NCBI GenBank assembly: GCA_020831525.1
Contig: JAFIGH010000001.1
Coordinates: forward strand, 62,001 to 126,000
Reading direction: 5' to 3'
Length of the DNA stretch: 64,000 bases
Origin: Opitutales bacterium
GTDB taxonomy: Bacteria; Verrucomicrobiota; Verrucomicrobiia; Opitutales; Oceanipulchritudinaceae
The notes below the pieces were generated by a model, which made no database searches, was not told where the DNA came from, and worked only from the letters and a program-made list of their open reading frames with translations. Positions 36,801 through 44,530 of the stretch are shown piece by piece; the stretch's first letter is position 1; each line of letters starts with the position of its first letter. The position numbers were made by a program, and so were the translations under genes.

Positions 36801-37158
36801 CGCTGCCGATGTAGGGATGCCCGGCAGCGTCGGTGTCGAGGTGGAAGACTTCGTCCGCCACCCGCACGTAGGCAAGGACCGTCCGGCCGGTGGCATCGAG
36901 GTGCAGATAGACGCCCTGTGAAGATTCCGTGGCCCCGGCAAGGAGGGCCGGGGTGCCCGCCCAAGGCAGTTCGCCCTGCACCTGCGCGACGACGTAGATG
37001 GAGCCGTCCGGCGCAATGCGCATCCCGCGCACCTCGTCGCCCTGCGCGCCGCCCATCCACGAACTCGTGATGATGTCATAGGGCTCCTGCGCGGGCAGCG
37101 CGGCAAAGAAGCCGGGAAGGATGAGGAGGGTTCGAAAAGCAAGGCGGGATAATTTCAT
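33832..37158 (-). CDS. Secreted beta-propeller protein with Ig domains and shared C-terminal module
   Basis: The 1108-residue protein starts MKLSRLAFRTLLILPGFFAALPAQEP, a clear signal peptide. Residues about 30-500 form a propeller of NHL/SBBP style, with units such as MRIAPDGSIYVVAQVQG, HLDTDAAGHPYIGSGSGLIKLD and HLGLDGYLYGAYEAAG. A PKD-like domain (about 510-600) precedes two Ig domains (about 605-790: YQWFKGDEPLADGG and FQWRRDGADLSDDD). The last 330 residues are the jelly-roll, beginning AVLAEWNFNHFEST, and the tail beginning AAWRIERFGGMDD, as in its two neighbours. No catalytic family is recognised. It begins 51 bases upstream of the 37210-41697 gene's stop and ends 60 bases before the lyase start. 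Role in binding or presenting polysaccharide is inferred. Confidence 0.82.
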   Translation of the reverse strand: MKLSRLAFRTLLILPGFFAALPAQEPYDIITSSWMGGAQGDEVRGMRIAPDGSIYVVAQVQGELPWAGTPALLAGATESSQGVYLHLDATGRTVLAYVRVADEVFHLDTDAAGHPYIGSGSGLIKLDPADTSVLWMARPDLEFRDVDVAPSGLVAARQTSNTHIFNADGSNERIISNYRRTFDIALDEGRQVLYQIGWRQSNSGCNPVQIAYLRAVDFEGNVLWLNYDWPAPILEPDCTGPYDRPFTNLMADTRGYRVHLGLDGYLYGAYEAAGGNHIFLRAAAWDPNNDNLLVPAPLVRGDMFHHFFNTGAEHKTVVVGYDPDTGEHLTGQEFLTRFWTGSAYAGNGWRIRDGELAVDADGRLFMVGATASGMPIEGFQGYSPSPGEATFNPWADEAVYTGGAYLIIMDPTLSIREFTTRLSGGNAAAVTVDFRDGLNRPTVAWGGWTGSFRVDGEGGGGIQETRLYTINAPQPEPGDPDNPAGAFFAVGSYERPEPPPTVTLDAPAEGDFFFVGDSVTFAGSAVDWTNTPLDPALLVWSSDLDGTLGTGTFLEVDTLSTGAHTISLTATGDGGSRTVTVGIDIYPPPAPPAIVEQPKDTEAFRGGAAVFSVAATGSPPLFDYQWFKGDEPLADGGRVSGAATAQLTISGLEADDAGSYRVEVTNTEGTAESAEAQLTVLEPVAPSILADPVGGRFRVDAVAELSVEVAGSDPIAFQWRRDGADLSDDDVLSGTQSDRLVIDGIRLSDTGSYDVVVTNLGGTAVSAPVFVEAFIPPPPDAVLAEWNFNHFESTTTTNGFGEMIDADVGTGTLFVQSATTTGTNFRRDTGGGTDLNASEGTPAGGSIELRRGERWNNGYLEFRFDMTGYETAVISFAYETRSTLPGTATVEWSADGGETYSEYTVLETADYGSLTRIELDFEGISELAGAADARLRLRYSADGGAGSSGLGARFDNVRIEVWAPAGATPGTYAAWRIERFGGMDDPAGAPQVDPLQRGIPNAVEYALGLDFLEDVRAGMPGLSGDFQLAFTRRADSAARLIIETSSTLGAEDWTPAATLEPGAASWTGPALVEETGTGDIRHVLVTHPSGPPTVGGPRFMRLRVGIGE

Positions 37159-37209
37159 ATACGTTACGTTTACAGGATGGGGAGGGCGCGTAGGCGGTGT
37201 CGGCGAAAG

Positions 37210-40200
37210 CTAGGGGGTCTGCAAACGCAGCCGCATAAAGCGACGCTCCCCACGGGCGGGCGGTCCGGAAGGATGGGTCACCGTGACTTCGTGCGTTTCG
37301 CCTTGCGGCACCTCGGTGACCGGCGCCGGTCCCGTCCATTCCGCGCTGCCGGGCTCGAGGACCGCGATAATGTCCCAAAACGGAGCACCCAGCTCGTCCG
37401 TCGCTTCGATGACGAGGAGCAGGTCGAGGTCGGCGCGGCGGGTGAAGCGCATCTCCCAGCCGTTCAAGGCGCGCGGCAGTCCATCGCGCAGCGCAACCAG
37501 ATGGTCGAGCCCAAGGGCGTACTCGAGAGCATTGACGATGCCCCGGCCCAACGGGTCGAAGCCGGGCGCTCCGGCGGGATCGTCTATATCGCCAAAACGA
37601 GCCGTGCGCCATTCGTCGTAACCGCTCGTGGAGCGGCGCGCCTCGACCCGCACATTGTCGATTGCCGCGCTTAGTCCGGAACTGGCGGCTCCGCCGTCGG
37701 CGTTGTAGCGCAGGCGCACGCGGGCTTCGGCCACGTCGTTGAGGTCGTCGATTTCGGAGAAATCCAGCTCCACCACGGTGAAGCTGCCGTAGTCCGCGTT
37801 GGTGAGGACGGAGTGCTCCGTGTAGCTCCCACCGCCGTCTGCGCTCCACTCCACCGTGGCCGTGCTGGGCAGGGAACCTCCCGTGCGGTAGGCAAACGAA
37901 AGCACCGCCGCCTCATGGCCCGTCATGTCAAAGCGGAACTCGAGGTAGCCGTTGTTCCAACGCTCGCCGCGGCGCAACTCGATGCTCCCGCCGGCGGGCG
38001 TGTCGGCGGAGGCGTTGAGGTCGGTGCCGCCGCCGGTGTCGCGGCGGAAGTTGGTGCCGGTCGTTGTCGCGCTCTGCACGAAGAGTGTGCCCGTGCCAAC
38101 ATCGGCGTCGATCGTTTCTCCGAATCCGTTGGTCGTATCGGAGGATTCAAAGTGATTGAAATTCCACTCCGCGAGAACGGCGTCAATCGGCGGCAGGACA
38201 AAGACCAGAACCCGCGCGCTCCCGCTGACAACCTGTCCGACAAGATTGGTCACAATGACGTCGTAATCGCCCTCGTGCGACAACCCCACTCCGTTGATCG
38301 TCAGGGTGGCGGAGTTTGCGCCGGAGACGGCTCCGCCGTCGGACAAGGCTTGACCGTTGCGGCGCCACTGGAATTCGAAGGGTGCCGAACCCTCCGCTGC
38401 AACGGAAAGCTCAATCGTCAGCCCCGCCTCAAAGGAACCGCCCTGCGGGGCCTGCACAATTTCCGGCGGAACGGCTTCGCTCAAAGCCAATACAGCCGCA
38501 ACGCTGGAAACCGTCCCGTCCGCGTTGCTGATGACCACATCATACTCGCCCGCGTCGGCCGGTGTGAGGTCGGAGAGCACAAGTACAGAGGACCGGGCAC
38601 CGGCGACGCGCGTCCCGTCGGTCAGCGCCGTCCCGTTGTGCCGCCACTGGTATTCCATCGGTTCGCCGCCTTCGGCGATTACAGTGAACTGCGCGTGTCC
38701 GGTGAAAAAGGCGTCTTTGTCCTCCGGCCCCTGAAGGATCACCGGCGGGTCCGGGGGCGGGACGACGCCCGAGGTTAATTCGCCGGAGGCGGCCGTCCAA
38801 ACCACACCTTCGGTGTTTTCCGCGCGGAAACGGTAGAAATAGGTGGTCTCGTCCTCAAGACCGGCAAGGGTGTGGGCCATGCCGCCGAGGGCGTGGGTTC
38901 CGAGGTTCGTGCTGTTTTCCCATGCGGCGGGATCGGTTCCGCCGTCGGTCGTTCCGTAGTGGAGCGTGACATTGATTTCCGAGGCCCCGTCGCGCAGAAA
39001 TGCCCGGACGACGGCGGAGTCATGGCTGATCTCAGCCGGGGCGCGGGCTTCGAGCACGGGCGGTCCTTCGCCTTCCGAGGGAATGCGCAGGTCGAGGGCG
39101 TAGATCCCGCGCGCGCCGCGGATAAAGAGGCGCCCGTCGGAATAGGCATGGCTGGTCAGCACCGGGGTGTAGGAGCTGGTGTCGCGGAAGGCCGGTCGCC
39201 ACTCCGGGGCAAGGCGGGAGAACGACGCGCCGTCGGCAAGGAAAAGGTTCAGAGGGGTATCGCTGTGCGTGGCGTCATTCTGGATGATGAGGCGGTCGTC
39301 AAACCACTGCGTGAAGCCGTTGTTCCAGTTGTTTCCGGCTGTCGCAAGGATCTCCCCGCTGGCGAGATCGAGCATGAGTGCGGTCGATCCGTCACTCTGG
39401 AAGTAGACACGCCCTTCTTTGATCACCGGGATGGTGCCGCCGCGTGCGTCGTGGCCGTAATTGCCGGCGAGGCTCCATGCAAACTCCGCGCCTTGCGGCG
39501 TAATGGTGTAGGCACCGAGCCGGTCGGGTTCGCCGCCGAGACCGCCGACATTGAGGAGCAGATGTCCTTCGCCCACCGACATCGTGTATTCATTGTTCCC
39601 CACGCCGGACAACTCCCATTGGATGGCCCCGGTTTCGGCCTTCACACAGACGACGCGCCCGCTTCCGTTGCCCGTGATGATGTAGCTGGTTCCTTCGTGC
39701 CGCCAGTGCAGCGGTGAGGCACCATCCGTGCCCGCGTTGGGAATCTCCCAGAGGGTCGCGCCCGTATCCGCGTCGAGGGCGCGCAGATGGGTGCCCGAAA
39801 AGACGGCCATCCCGTCGAGGGCGACGGCGTAGCGGTTGCCCGTGGAGCGCGTCCACAGCAGCTCACCCGTGTGGGCGTTGAAGCCGAAGGTCCGGTTGTT
39901 GCTGCCGTGCACGTAGACGCGCCCGTAGCCGGCCGCCGCCTTCGCGGTGTAGGCACCTTTGGCAATGCCGGTACCGTCCCAGCCATGGTAGCGCCCGCCC
40001 GGCACGCCCGTCTTCCACACCGTCGCCCCGGTGGCGGCGTCGATGGCAAGGACCACATCCTCTGCTTCGACCGTCCACATTTCCACGCCGAGGGTGCGGT
40101 TGCCGTCAGCCATCTCACTCGCCGGATAGCCGACGAGTTCCTCGCCGTAGGGACGGAAAAAATACTGGAAGACCATGCCGTGCGCGACCACCGGACTGGA

Positions 40201-41697
40201 ACCGCCGCCGGCCGCGCCGCCGCGCTCAATGTAGCGACTGATGTTGCTTTCGCCGTAGCGCGTTGTTTGCGCGCGCCCCGGCGGCACATGCTCGCTGCGC
40301 CAGAGCAGGCGCGCGTCGTGCAGGTTTTCGACGAGCGAATAGTTTCCACCGCGCAGTGCCGCCATGTTCGACTCCGGACCGTTCCATGCGGGCCAGTCGA
40401 GAGCCTCGTCAAGGGCATAGGCCGTGCGCAGATCCAGGCCGTCGCGGGCTTGACCCGATAACGACCCGCCCACCGGATGAACCGGACCGAAAATGCACGA
40501 AAAGCTGCCCGCCAATTCGGCGCCCTCCGCGTTGGCCGCGAGGGTGTAATCGACTTCGAACGGATGGTCGGCGGCGACGATCGCCCCTCCGGGAAAATAC
40601 ACCCGCAGCGTGCCGTCCAGCCCCCCGGCGCTCACATTAATTCCGTCGACATCCACGTCAAAGCGGTGGGTCACATCCGGGCGCAGGGCCACGCCTTCGA
40701 CAAAGGCACCGTCGCGGTAGAGCAAATTGAGCCGCAGTGTAAGGCCCGACTCGATTCCGTCCTTTAAATCGAGAATGTAAATGCGGTCGTTTTCCGGCTC
40801 GTAGAGGCCCGTCGCCGTTCCCGCGAGAAAGGAGCTTTGGCTCGGTGAGCCGTTCAGCAGGGAAGAGAACGACCCCGTGACCTCGTTGTTGCTCACAACC
40901 CCTTCGAAGCTCACCGTGTAGATCCCGTCCTGCGTGCGCGGGCCGCCGCCGGTGATCTCCATGACAACGGTTCCGGAGACCTCGTCGCCGATGTAGGCAA
41001 TGTCGTGTTCGAGGATCTCCGCCGACCATGTGAACGAGGGGCTGTCCCTACCGTGGTCGACGCGGACGTTGGCGACTTCACCTGCGTCGATCTCGAAACT
41101 CAGCGTGATATAGCGGGTGATACTCAGCGATCCGACCAGCAAGTGACCGCTGTGGAGCGTGAATGCCGTCGGACGGGCGTCATCCGCCGGGGCCTCGTAG
41201 CGGCCGGAGAGCGTGTTCTCGACAAAGTCGCCGTAGGTGAAGAGGCGCACCTGGTCGGGGGTGACGAGGAGTTCATCCGTCGAATAGACGCGGCGGCTGG
41301 TCCGCACCGCATAGTGCCCCGTGTAAGCTTCTTCGATGACGGATTCGCCGAGGGCAAAATCAAGGTCGTAGACCCCGCGGTACATCACCCCGTCCACATG
41401 AATCCACACATCGACTTCGCCGGTGAGGCGACCGTCCTCAGCCCCGAGGGCGGAAGCGTCGACACGCTCGGCGACCAAATCCCCGCCCGGCACGGTTGCC
41501 CATTCCTGGCGGATTTCCCCGCCTTGGTAGCCGAAGTGGAGCGTAAGGTCGCGCCCGCCCGGCAGGGCCTCCGTCAACGTCAACTCATAGCGTGTGAAAG
41601 GTTCCCCGCCGAGAAAGGTGTGGTTCGGCGGAACGGCCTGTGCGAGGGAGGCAAAGGCCGTGAGGATGAATACGAGGTATAAGGGGGAGGAGTTCAT
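37210..41697 (-). CDS. Secreted PQQ-type beta-propeller protein with Fn3, Ig and shared C-terminal module
   Basis: The start is ATG 41697 (MNSSPLYLVFILTAFASLAQAVPP), a good signal peptide; in-frame sequence upstream is non-coding. The product has 1495 residues. About 20-420 is beta-rich and unrecognised. About 425-855 is a PQQ/quinoprotein-type propeller with repeated blades such as VLAIDAATGATVWKTGVPGG, GFNAHTGELLWTRSTGN, LRALDADTGATLWEIPNAG and VVCVKAETGAIQWEL. A fibronectin-III-like domain (about 870-965) and two Ig domains (about 970-1155) follow. The jelly-roll and tail module shared with the two downstream genes completes it. A quinoprotein dehydrogenase is possible, but a binding or scaffold propeller is as likely, because no PQQ-site Cys-Cys pair was noted. 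Confidence 0.82.
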   Translation of the reverse strand: MNSSPLYLVFILTAFASLAQAVPPNHTFLGGEPFTRYELTLTEALPGGRDLTLHFGYQGGEIRQEWATVPGGDLVAERVDASALGAEDGRLTGEVDVWIHVDGVMYRGVYDLDFALGESVIEEAYTGHYAVRTSRRVYSTDELLVTPDQVRLFTYGDFVENTLSGRYEAPADDARPTAFTLHSGHLLVGSLSITRYITLSFEIDAGEVANVRVDHGRDSPSFTWSAEILEHDIAYIGDEVSGTVVMEITGGGPRTQDGIYTVSFEGVVSNNEVTGSFSSLLNGSPSQSSFLAGTATGLYEPENDRIYILDLKDGIESGLTLRLNLLYRDGAFVEGVALRPDVTHRFDVDVDGINVSAGGLDGTLRVYFPGGAIVAADHPFEVDYTLAANAEGAELAGSFSCIFGPVHPVGGSLSGQARDGLDLRTAYALDEALDWPAWNGPESNMAALRGGNYSLVENLHDARLLWRSEHVPPGRAQTTRYGESNISRYIERGGAAGGGSSPVVAHGMVFQYFFRPYGEELVGYPASEMADGNRTLGVEMWTVEAEDVVLAIDAATGATVWKTGVPGGRYHGWDGTGIAKGAYTAKAAAGYGRVYVHGSNNRTFGFNAHTGELLWTRSTGNRYAVALDGMAVFSGTHLRALDADTGATLWEIPNAGTDGASPLHWRHEGTSYIITGNGSGRVVCVKAETGAIQWELSGVGNNEYTMSVGEGHLLLNVGGLGGEPDRLGAYTITPQGAEFAWSLAGNYGHDARGGTIPVIKEGRVYFQSDGSTALMLDLASGEILATAGNNWNNGFTQWFDDRLIIQNDATHSDTPLNLFLADGASFSRLAPEWRPAFRDTSSYTPVLTSHAYSDGRLFIRGARGIYALDLRIPSEGEGPPVLEARAPAEISHDSAVVRAFLRDGASEINVTLHYGTTDGGTDPAAWENSTNLGTHALGGMAHTLAGLEDETTYFYRFRAENTEGVVWTAASGELTSGVVPPPDPPVILQGPEDKDAFFTGHAQFTVIAEGGEPMEYQWRHNGTALTDGTRVAGARSSVLVLSDLTPADAGEYDVVISNADGTVSSVAAVLALSEAVPPEIVQAPQGGSFEAGLTIELSVAAEGSAPFEFQWRRNGQALSDGGAVSGANSATLTINGVGLSHEGDYDVIVTNLVGQVVSGSARVLVFVLPPIDAVLAEWNFNHFESSDTTNGFGETIDADVGTGTLFVQSATTTGTNFRRDTGGGTDLNASADTPAGGSIELRRGERWNNGYLEFRFDMTGHEAAVLSFAYRTGGSLPSTATVEWSADGGGSYTEHSVLTNADYGSFTVVELDFSEIDDLNDVAEARVRLRYNADGGAASSGLSAAIDNVRVEARRSTSGYDEWRTARFGDIDDPAGAPGFDPLGRGIVNALEYALGLDHLVALRDGLPRALNGWEMRFTRRADLDLLLVIEATDELGAPFWDIIAVLEPGSAEWTGPAPVTEVPQGETHEVTVTHPSGPPARGERRFMRLRLQTP

Positions 41698-41826
41698 GAC
41701 AATGAAGGTGAGGATTTTGACTGAAGGGCAAACGAAGGGCGGACACCGATTTCGACCGGATTCTCCCTTACGAAACAAGAGATCCCATCGCCGGTGCCCG
41801 GCGTGAATAAGAACAATAATCGTTTT

Positions 41827-41832
41827 ATTATA
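41827..41832 (-). promoter_or_regulatory. Candidate -10 element (TATAAT on the minus strand)
   Basis: A perfect TATAAT reads on the minus strand about 130 bases before the ATG at 41697. It is embedded in an AT-rich island (TATAATAAAACGATTATT) that is unusual in this GC-rich DNA. No good -35 hexamer was found at the expected distance, so the call is tentative. Confidence 0.35.
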
Positions 41833-41940
41833 CCGGAATCTCCGGAAAACCGCCACCCGTTTCTGCGGCGGGAAACGACGGAATTGCGCCCCTTCTCCGG
41901 GCCGGGACGCACAGCGGATGCCGCCCGTCCGGTCAAAGAC

Positions 41941-41976
41941 AGAAAAACCGCCGCCGGAAAAGCCCCGGCGACGGTT
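41941..41976 (-). terminator. Rho-independent terminator of the PEP-CTERM gene
   Basis: On the minus strand AACCG-T-CGCCGG pairs with CCGGCG-G-CGGTT across a 7-base loop (41946-41976), followed by TTTTTCTGTCTTT. It lies about 40 bases after the stop of the 42017 gene and before the next gene on the same strand. Confidence 0.8.
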
Positions 41977-42016
41977 GAAATTCGTTGTCAATGCTTCGCG
42001 GAGCCGCGCTGACCGC

Positions 42017-42946
42017 TCAGCCGCGGCGGCGCCGCCAAAGGACAAACCCAAGGGCGAACACTCCGAAAATCGCGGCGTAAACACGGGGCTCGGGGATGCC
42101 GAGCACATCTTCGAGGCCGCTTTGGCCGGACCGGGCGGACACCCGCAGATCGTCCCAGTTGGCTTCTTTGCCCCCTGTCGTTTCGATGCTCTGGCCACCC
42201 ACGTTGATCGTATTGATGCTATCGCCCCAGTCAATGGTGTCCGAGGTGAGGTGGGGAGCACCGAGCGAAACAAGGTCGACCGGAACACTGGCGTCGTCGC
42301 CGTAGAACCAGAGGTCGACTTGGTCGTCGGCTGACTCATTAATGTTCACCCGTGCGAGGACGAGATTCCAAGTATTCGCGGTTGCGGAGGGACCTGTCTC
42401 GATAATCGACAATCCATTCGCTACGACAAAATTCAAGGTCCCGCCGCCGCTGTTATAGACTCCGAAGCCCTGACCGTTGGGGCTGGAGTTGGATGTGCCG
42501 CCGGTATTCAAAGAAAGGAGCGTGATCGACCCGTTGTCATTGGTCATTCCAACCGGATTCACAAACGCCGAGATCCAGAATTCACCGGACAGGGCCTGCC
42601 CGAGGGCGGCGTTGCTGCCCCGCCAATCCGAGCTGTTTGATTGACCGCTGTTCAAATATCCGCCCGCGTGGGTGGGAACATAGCCCGTGCCTGTGAAACT
42701 GAGCTGACCGCCTTGGCTCGAATCACGGTAGCGGATATTGTTCGTGCCCCCAGTCCAGCCGGGCGCGTTAGCGATGTTTTCATTGTTATTCAATGTCCCG
42801 TCATAGTCGAAGTATTCTTCGAAAACGAGAACCTGTGCCGAGGCCGTGGCGCTGAAGGCGAAAGCCGTACCGGCAAGAAGGAGGAGTTGTTTTCCAATGT
42901 TCATAAGCGTATGTGGATTTTCGGAATGAGATAGCGTTTTTTTCAT
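42017..42946 (-). CDS. PEP-CTERM sorted jelly-roll protein
   Basis: The ATG at 42946 gives 309 residues; the internal ATG at 42904 (MNIGKQLLLLAG) is an alternative start that leaves a compact signal peptide ending ATASAQ. The mature part (about 40-275) is a single beta-sandwich of the concanavalin/laminin-G-like type beginning VLVFEEYFDYDGTLNNNEN. The C-terminus IPEPRVYAAIFGVFALGFVLWRRRRG is a textbook PEP-CTERM signal: PEP motif, hydrophobic helix and basic tail. It would be processed by an exosortase, which is not encoded in the window. A strong terminator follows. Its opening motif (FEEYFDYDG) resembles that of the 59370 protein (YEGFDYEVE). Function is unknown; exopolysaccharide or cell-surface association is typical for the sorting class. 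Confidence 0.85.
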   Translation of the reverse strand: MKKTLSHSENPHTLMNIGKQLLLLAGTAFAFSATASAQVLVFEEYFDYDGTLNNNENIANAPGWTGGTNNIRYRDSSQGGQLSFTGTGYVPTHAGGYLNSGQSNSSDWRGSNAALGQALSGEFWISAFVNPVGMTNDNGSITLLSLNTGGTSNSSPNGQGFGVYNSGGGTLNFVVANGLSIIETGPSATANTWNLVLARVNINESADDQVDLWFYGDDASVPVDLVSLGAPHLTSDTIDWGDSINTINVGGQSIETTGGKEANWDDLRVSARSGQSGLEDVLGIPEPRVYAAIFGVFALGFVLWRRRRG

Positions 42947-43171
42947 AGTATGGATGTGTCTCTTCTCCTTGGGGTAGTTGGTTGGTATTCTTGCAGCGAC
43001 CGCCGCCCTCATGATTGCAAAGAGAGGAGAGGGACTGAAGCCATGAGTTACGTAGTATCCACGTTTTTCCTTGCGTAGACAACCCATGGTTGCGACAATG
43101 TTTTTTATCCTTTGCGACATGCGCGCTTTGCGCCTTTGGAACACACAGAATCAACCCCCGGAAATTCCGAC
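42947..43171. promoter_or_regulatory. Divergent control region with spaced direct repeat
   Basis: This gap lies between the PEP-CTERM gene and the XylR-like gene. TTGCGACA occurs at 43090-43097 and again at 43112-43119, 22 bases apart (about two helical turns), each followed by ATG or TG. The repeat could bind the adjacent regulator. No confident -10/-35 pair was assigned. Confidence 0.4.
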
Positions 43172-44530
43172 ATGGCCCCTTCCCCCCTACCGCCCCGATC
43201 CTCCGGTTGTTCCGTGGACGAGCCGGTCTATTATGTCCTCGGCGGCAACCAGCAGATCGGCTTGCCCGCGATGCAGGGGGCGACCCGTGCCGCATCCATG
43301 CGGCGGGCGCAATGCATCCTATACCGGTGGATGGATTGGGAGCGCGGGGCGCTGGAATTGCCGGAGGTCCATGGTGCCGTGCTCACAGCGGCGTCACCGA
43401 AGCTGTGCGCTTTCCTCCGGGACCGGTCTTATCCGGTCATCAACATGAGCAATGCCTCCGGGCCCAAAGAGGGCATGGGAAATATGCTCAGCGACGATGC
43501 CGCTGTCGGCCGCCTTGCCGCCGTGTTTCTCCGGCAGCGCGGATTCCGCCGGTTTCTTGTCATCTCGGCGGGCGCTGGATGGATCGCCCATGAGGAGCGC
43601 GCCGCAGGGTTCTGTGAGGCGATCCGGGAGGCGGGGTTTCCGGTCGAACACGAGAGCGTTTCGATACGGAGTGATTCTTCCGTGAAGAGAACGCCGAAGG
43701 GTTACATCGATTTCATGCGCGCCCAAATGAGCCGATTCCTTGCCACCACCCCCCTCGGCTGCGGGATCTTTGCGACCAACGATGACATCGCTCTCTTTGC
43801 GCAGCAGGTCATGCGTGGCTTCTATCCGGAGCATCTCGACGCCTCCGGCGTACTCGGGGTCGACAATACTATGGAAGGCACCGGCTACTACGGAACCCTG
43901 CCCGGTCTCTCCTCCATTGTTCCCGCCTTCGAAGAGATGGGAGCGGCGGCCATGGAATGGCTTCTCGACCATCCCGGCGCGTGCGGCAAGCCGATCGTTT
44001 CAGACGTGCTCCGGCGCTTCCCGCCAGTCGATGTGGTCGAACGGTCGTCCACCGCCACCGGTGCCTGTTCCGACCCCCTCACGGCGCGGATCATCCGTTG
44101 GACCTGGGAGCAAATGTGCCGGGGCGAGCGGATCCACGTGAGCGACATGGCGCGTTTCCACGGGCTCAACCGCAAAGCCCTCGAGCGCCGCTTTGCCCAA
44201 TTCACCGACGGCACGCCCGGCGATCTCATTGCCCGGCTGCGCCTCGACAGAGCCCGCAATCTTCTCCGCACCACCCGGCTGAGCATCGCGGAGATCTCCG
44301 AGACATGCGGCTACGCCAAGCAGGACGTTCTCTCCCGCGCCCTCCGCCGCGAAAACGGATGCACCCCCATTGAATTCCGCAGGAGCGCGCAAGCGGAGAG
44401 GGCCGCAGCCGACCGCGCCCGGATTGCCGGTCGTGCGGTCCCTCCGGATCAGGGCATGTCCACGCGCAGTCGCCAGAAACGGGGCGAGCCCGGCAACGGG
44501 GTATCGGGGGGCGTCACGGTAACGCGATAG
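43172..44530 (+). CDS. XylR-like regulator (sugar-binding fold plus AraC HTH) with an acquired C-terminal tail
   Basis: The ATG at 43172 (MAPSPLPPRS) gives 452 residues. A LacI/PBP-type sensing domain (about 18-300) includes FLRDRSYPVINMSNASG, AAVFLRQRGFRRFLVISAG, GCGIFATNDDIALFAQQV and GVLGVDNTMEGTGYYGTLPGLSSIVP. The AraC HTH (about 312-410) contains VSDMARFHGLNRKALERRF and IAEISETCGYAKQDVLSRALRRENGCTPIEFRR. After the HTH about 45 basic residues continue to 44530, antisense to the decayed gene remnant at 44449, so this tail is probably read-through after rearrangement. It is divergent from the PEP-CTERM gene and likely senses a sugar. Confidence 0.88.
   Translation: MAPSPLPPRSSGCSVDEPVYYVLGGNQQIGLPAMQGATRAASMRRAQCILYRWMDWERGALELPEVHGAVLTAASPKLCAFLRDRSYPVINMSNASGPKEGMGNMLSDDAAVGRLAAVFLRQRGFRRFLVISAGAGWIAHEERAAGFCEAIREAGFPVEHESVSIRSDSSVKRTPKGYIDFMRAQMSRFLATTPLGCGIFATNDDIALFAQQVMRGFYPEHLDASGVLGVDNTMEGTGYYGTLPGLSSIVPAFEEMGAAAMEWLLDHPGACGKPIVSDVLRRFPPVDVVERSSTATGACSDPLTARIIRWTWEQMCRGERIHVSDMARFHGLNRKALERRFAQFTDGTPGDLIARLRLDRARNLLRTTRLSIAEISETCGYAKQDVLSRALRRENGCTPIEFRRSAQAERAAADRARIAGRAVPPDQGMSTRSRQKRGEPGNGVSGGVTVTR

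Noticed and set aside
34186-36921. 911-codon plus-strand open frame opposite the 33832-37158 gene
   Set aside because: No domain, and it is antisense to a signal-peptide-bearing protein with propeller and Ig repeats.
41698-42339. N-terminal extension of the PQQ-propeller gene frame
   Set aside because: It runs through the PEP-CTERM gene and its terminator in another frame; ATG 41697 gives a normal signal peptide.
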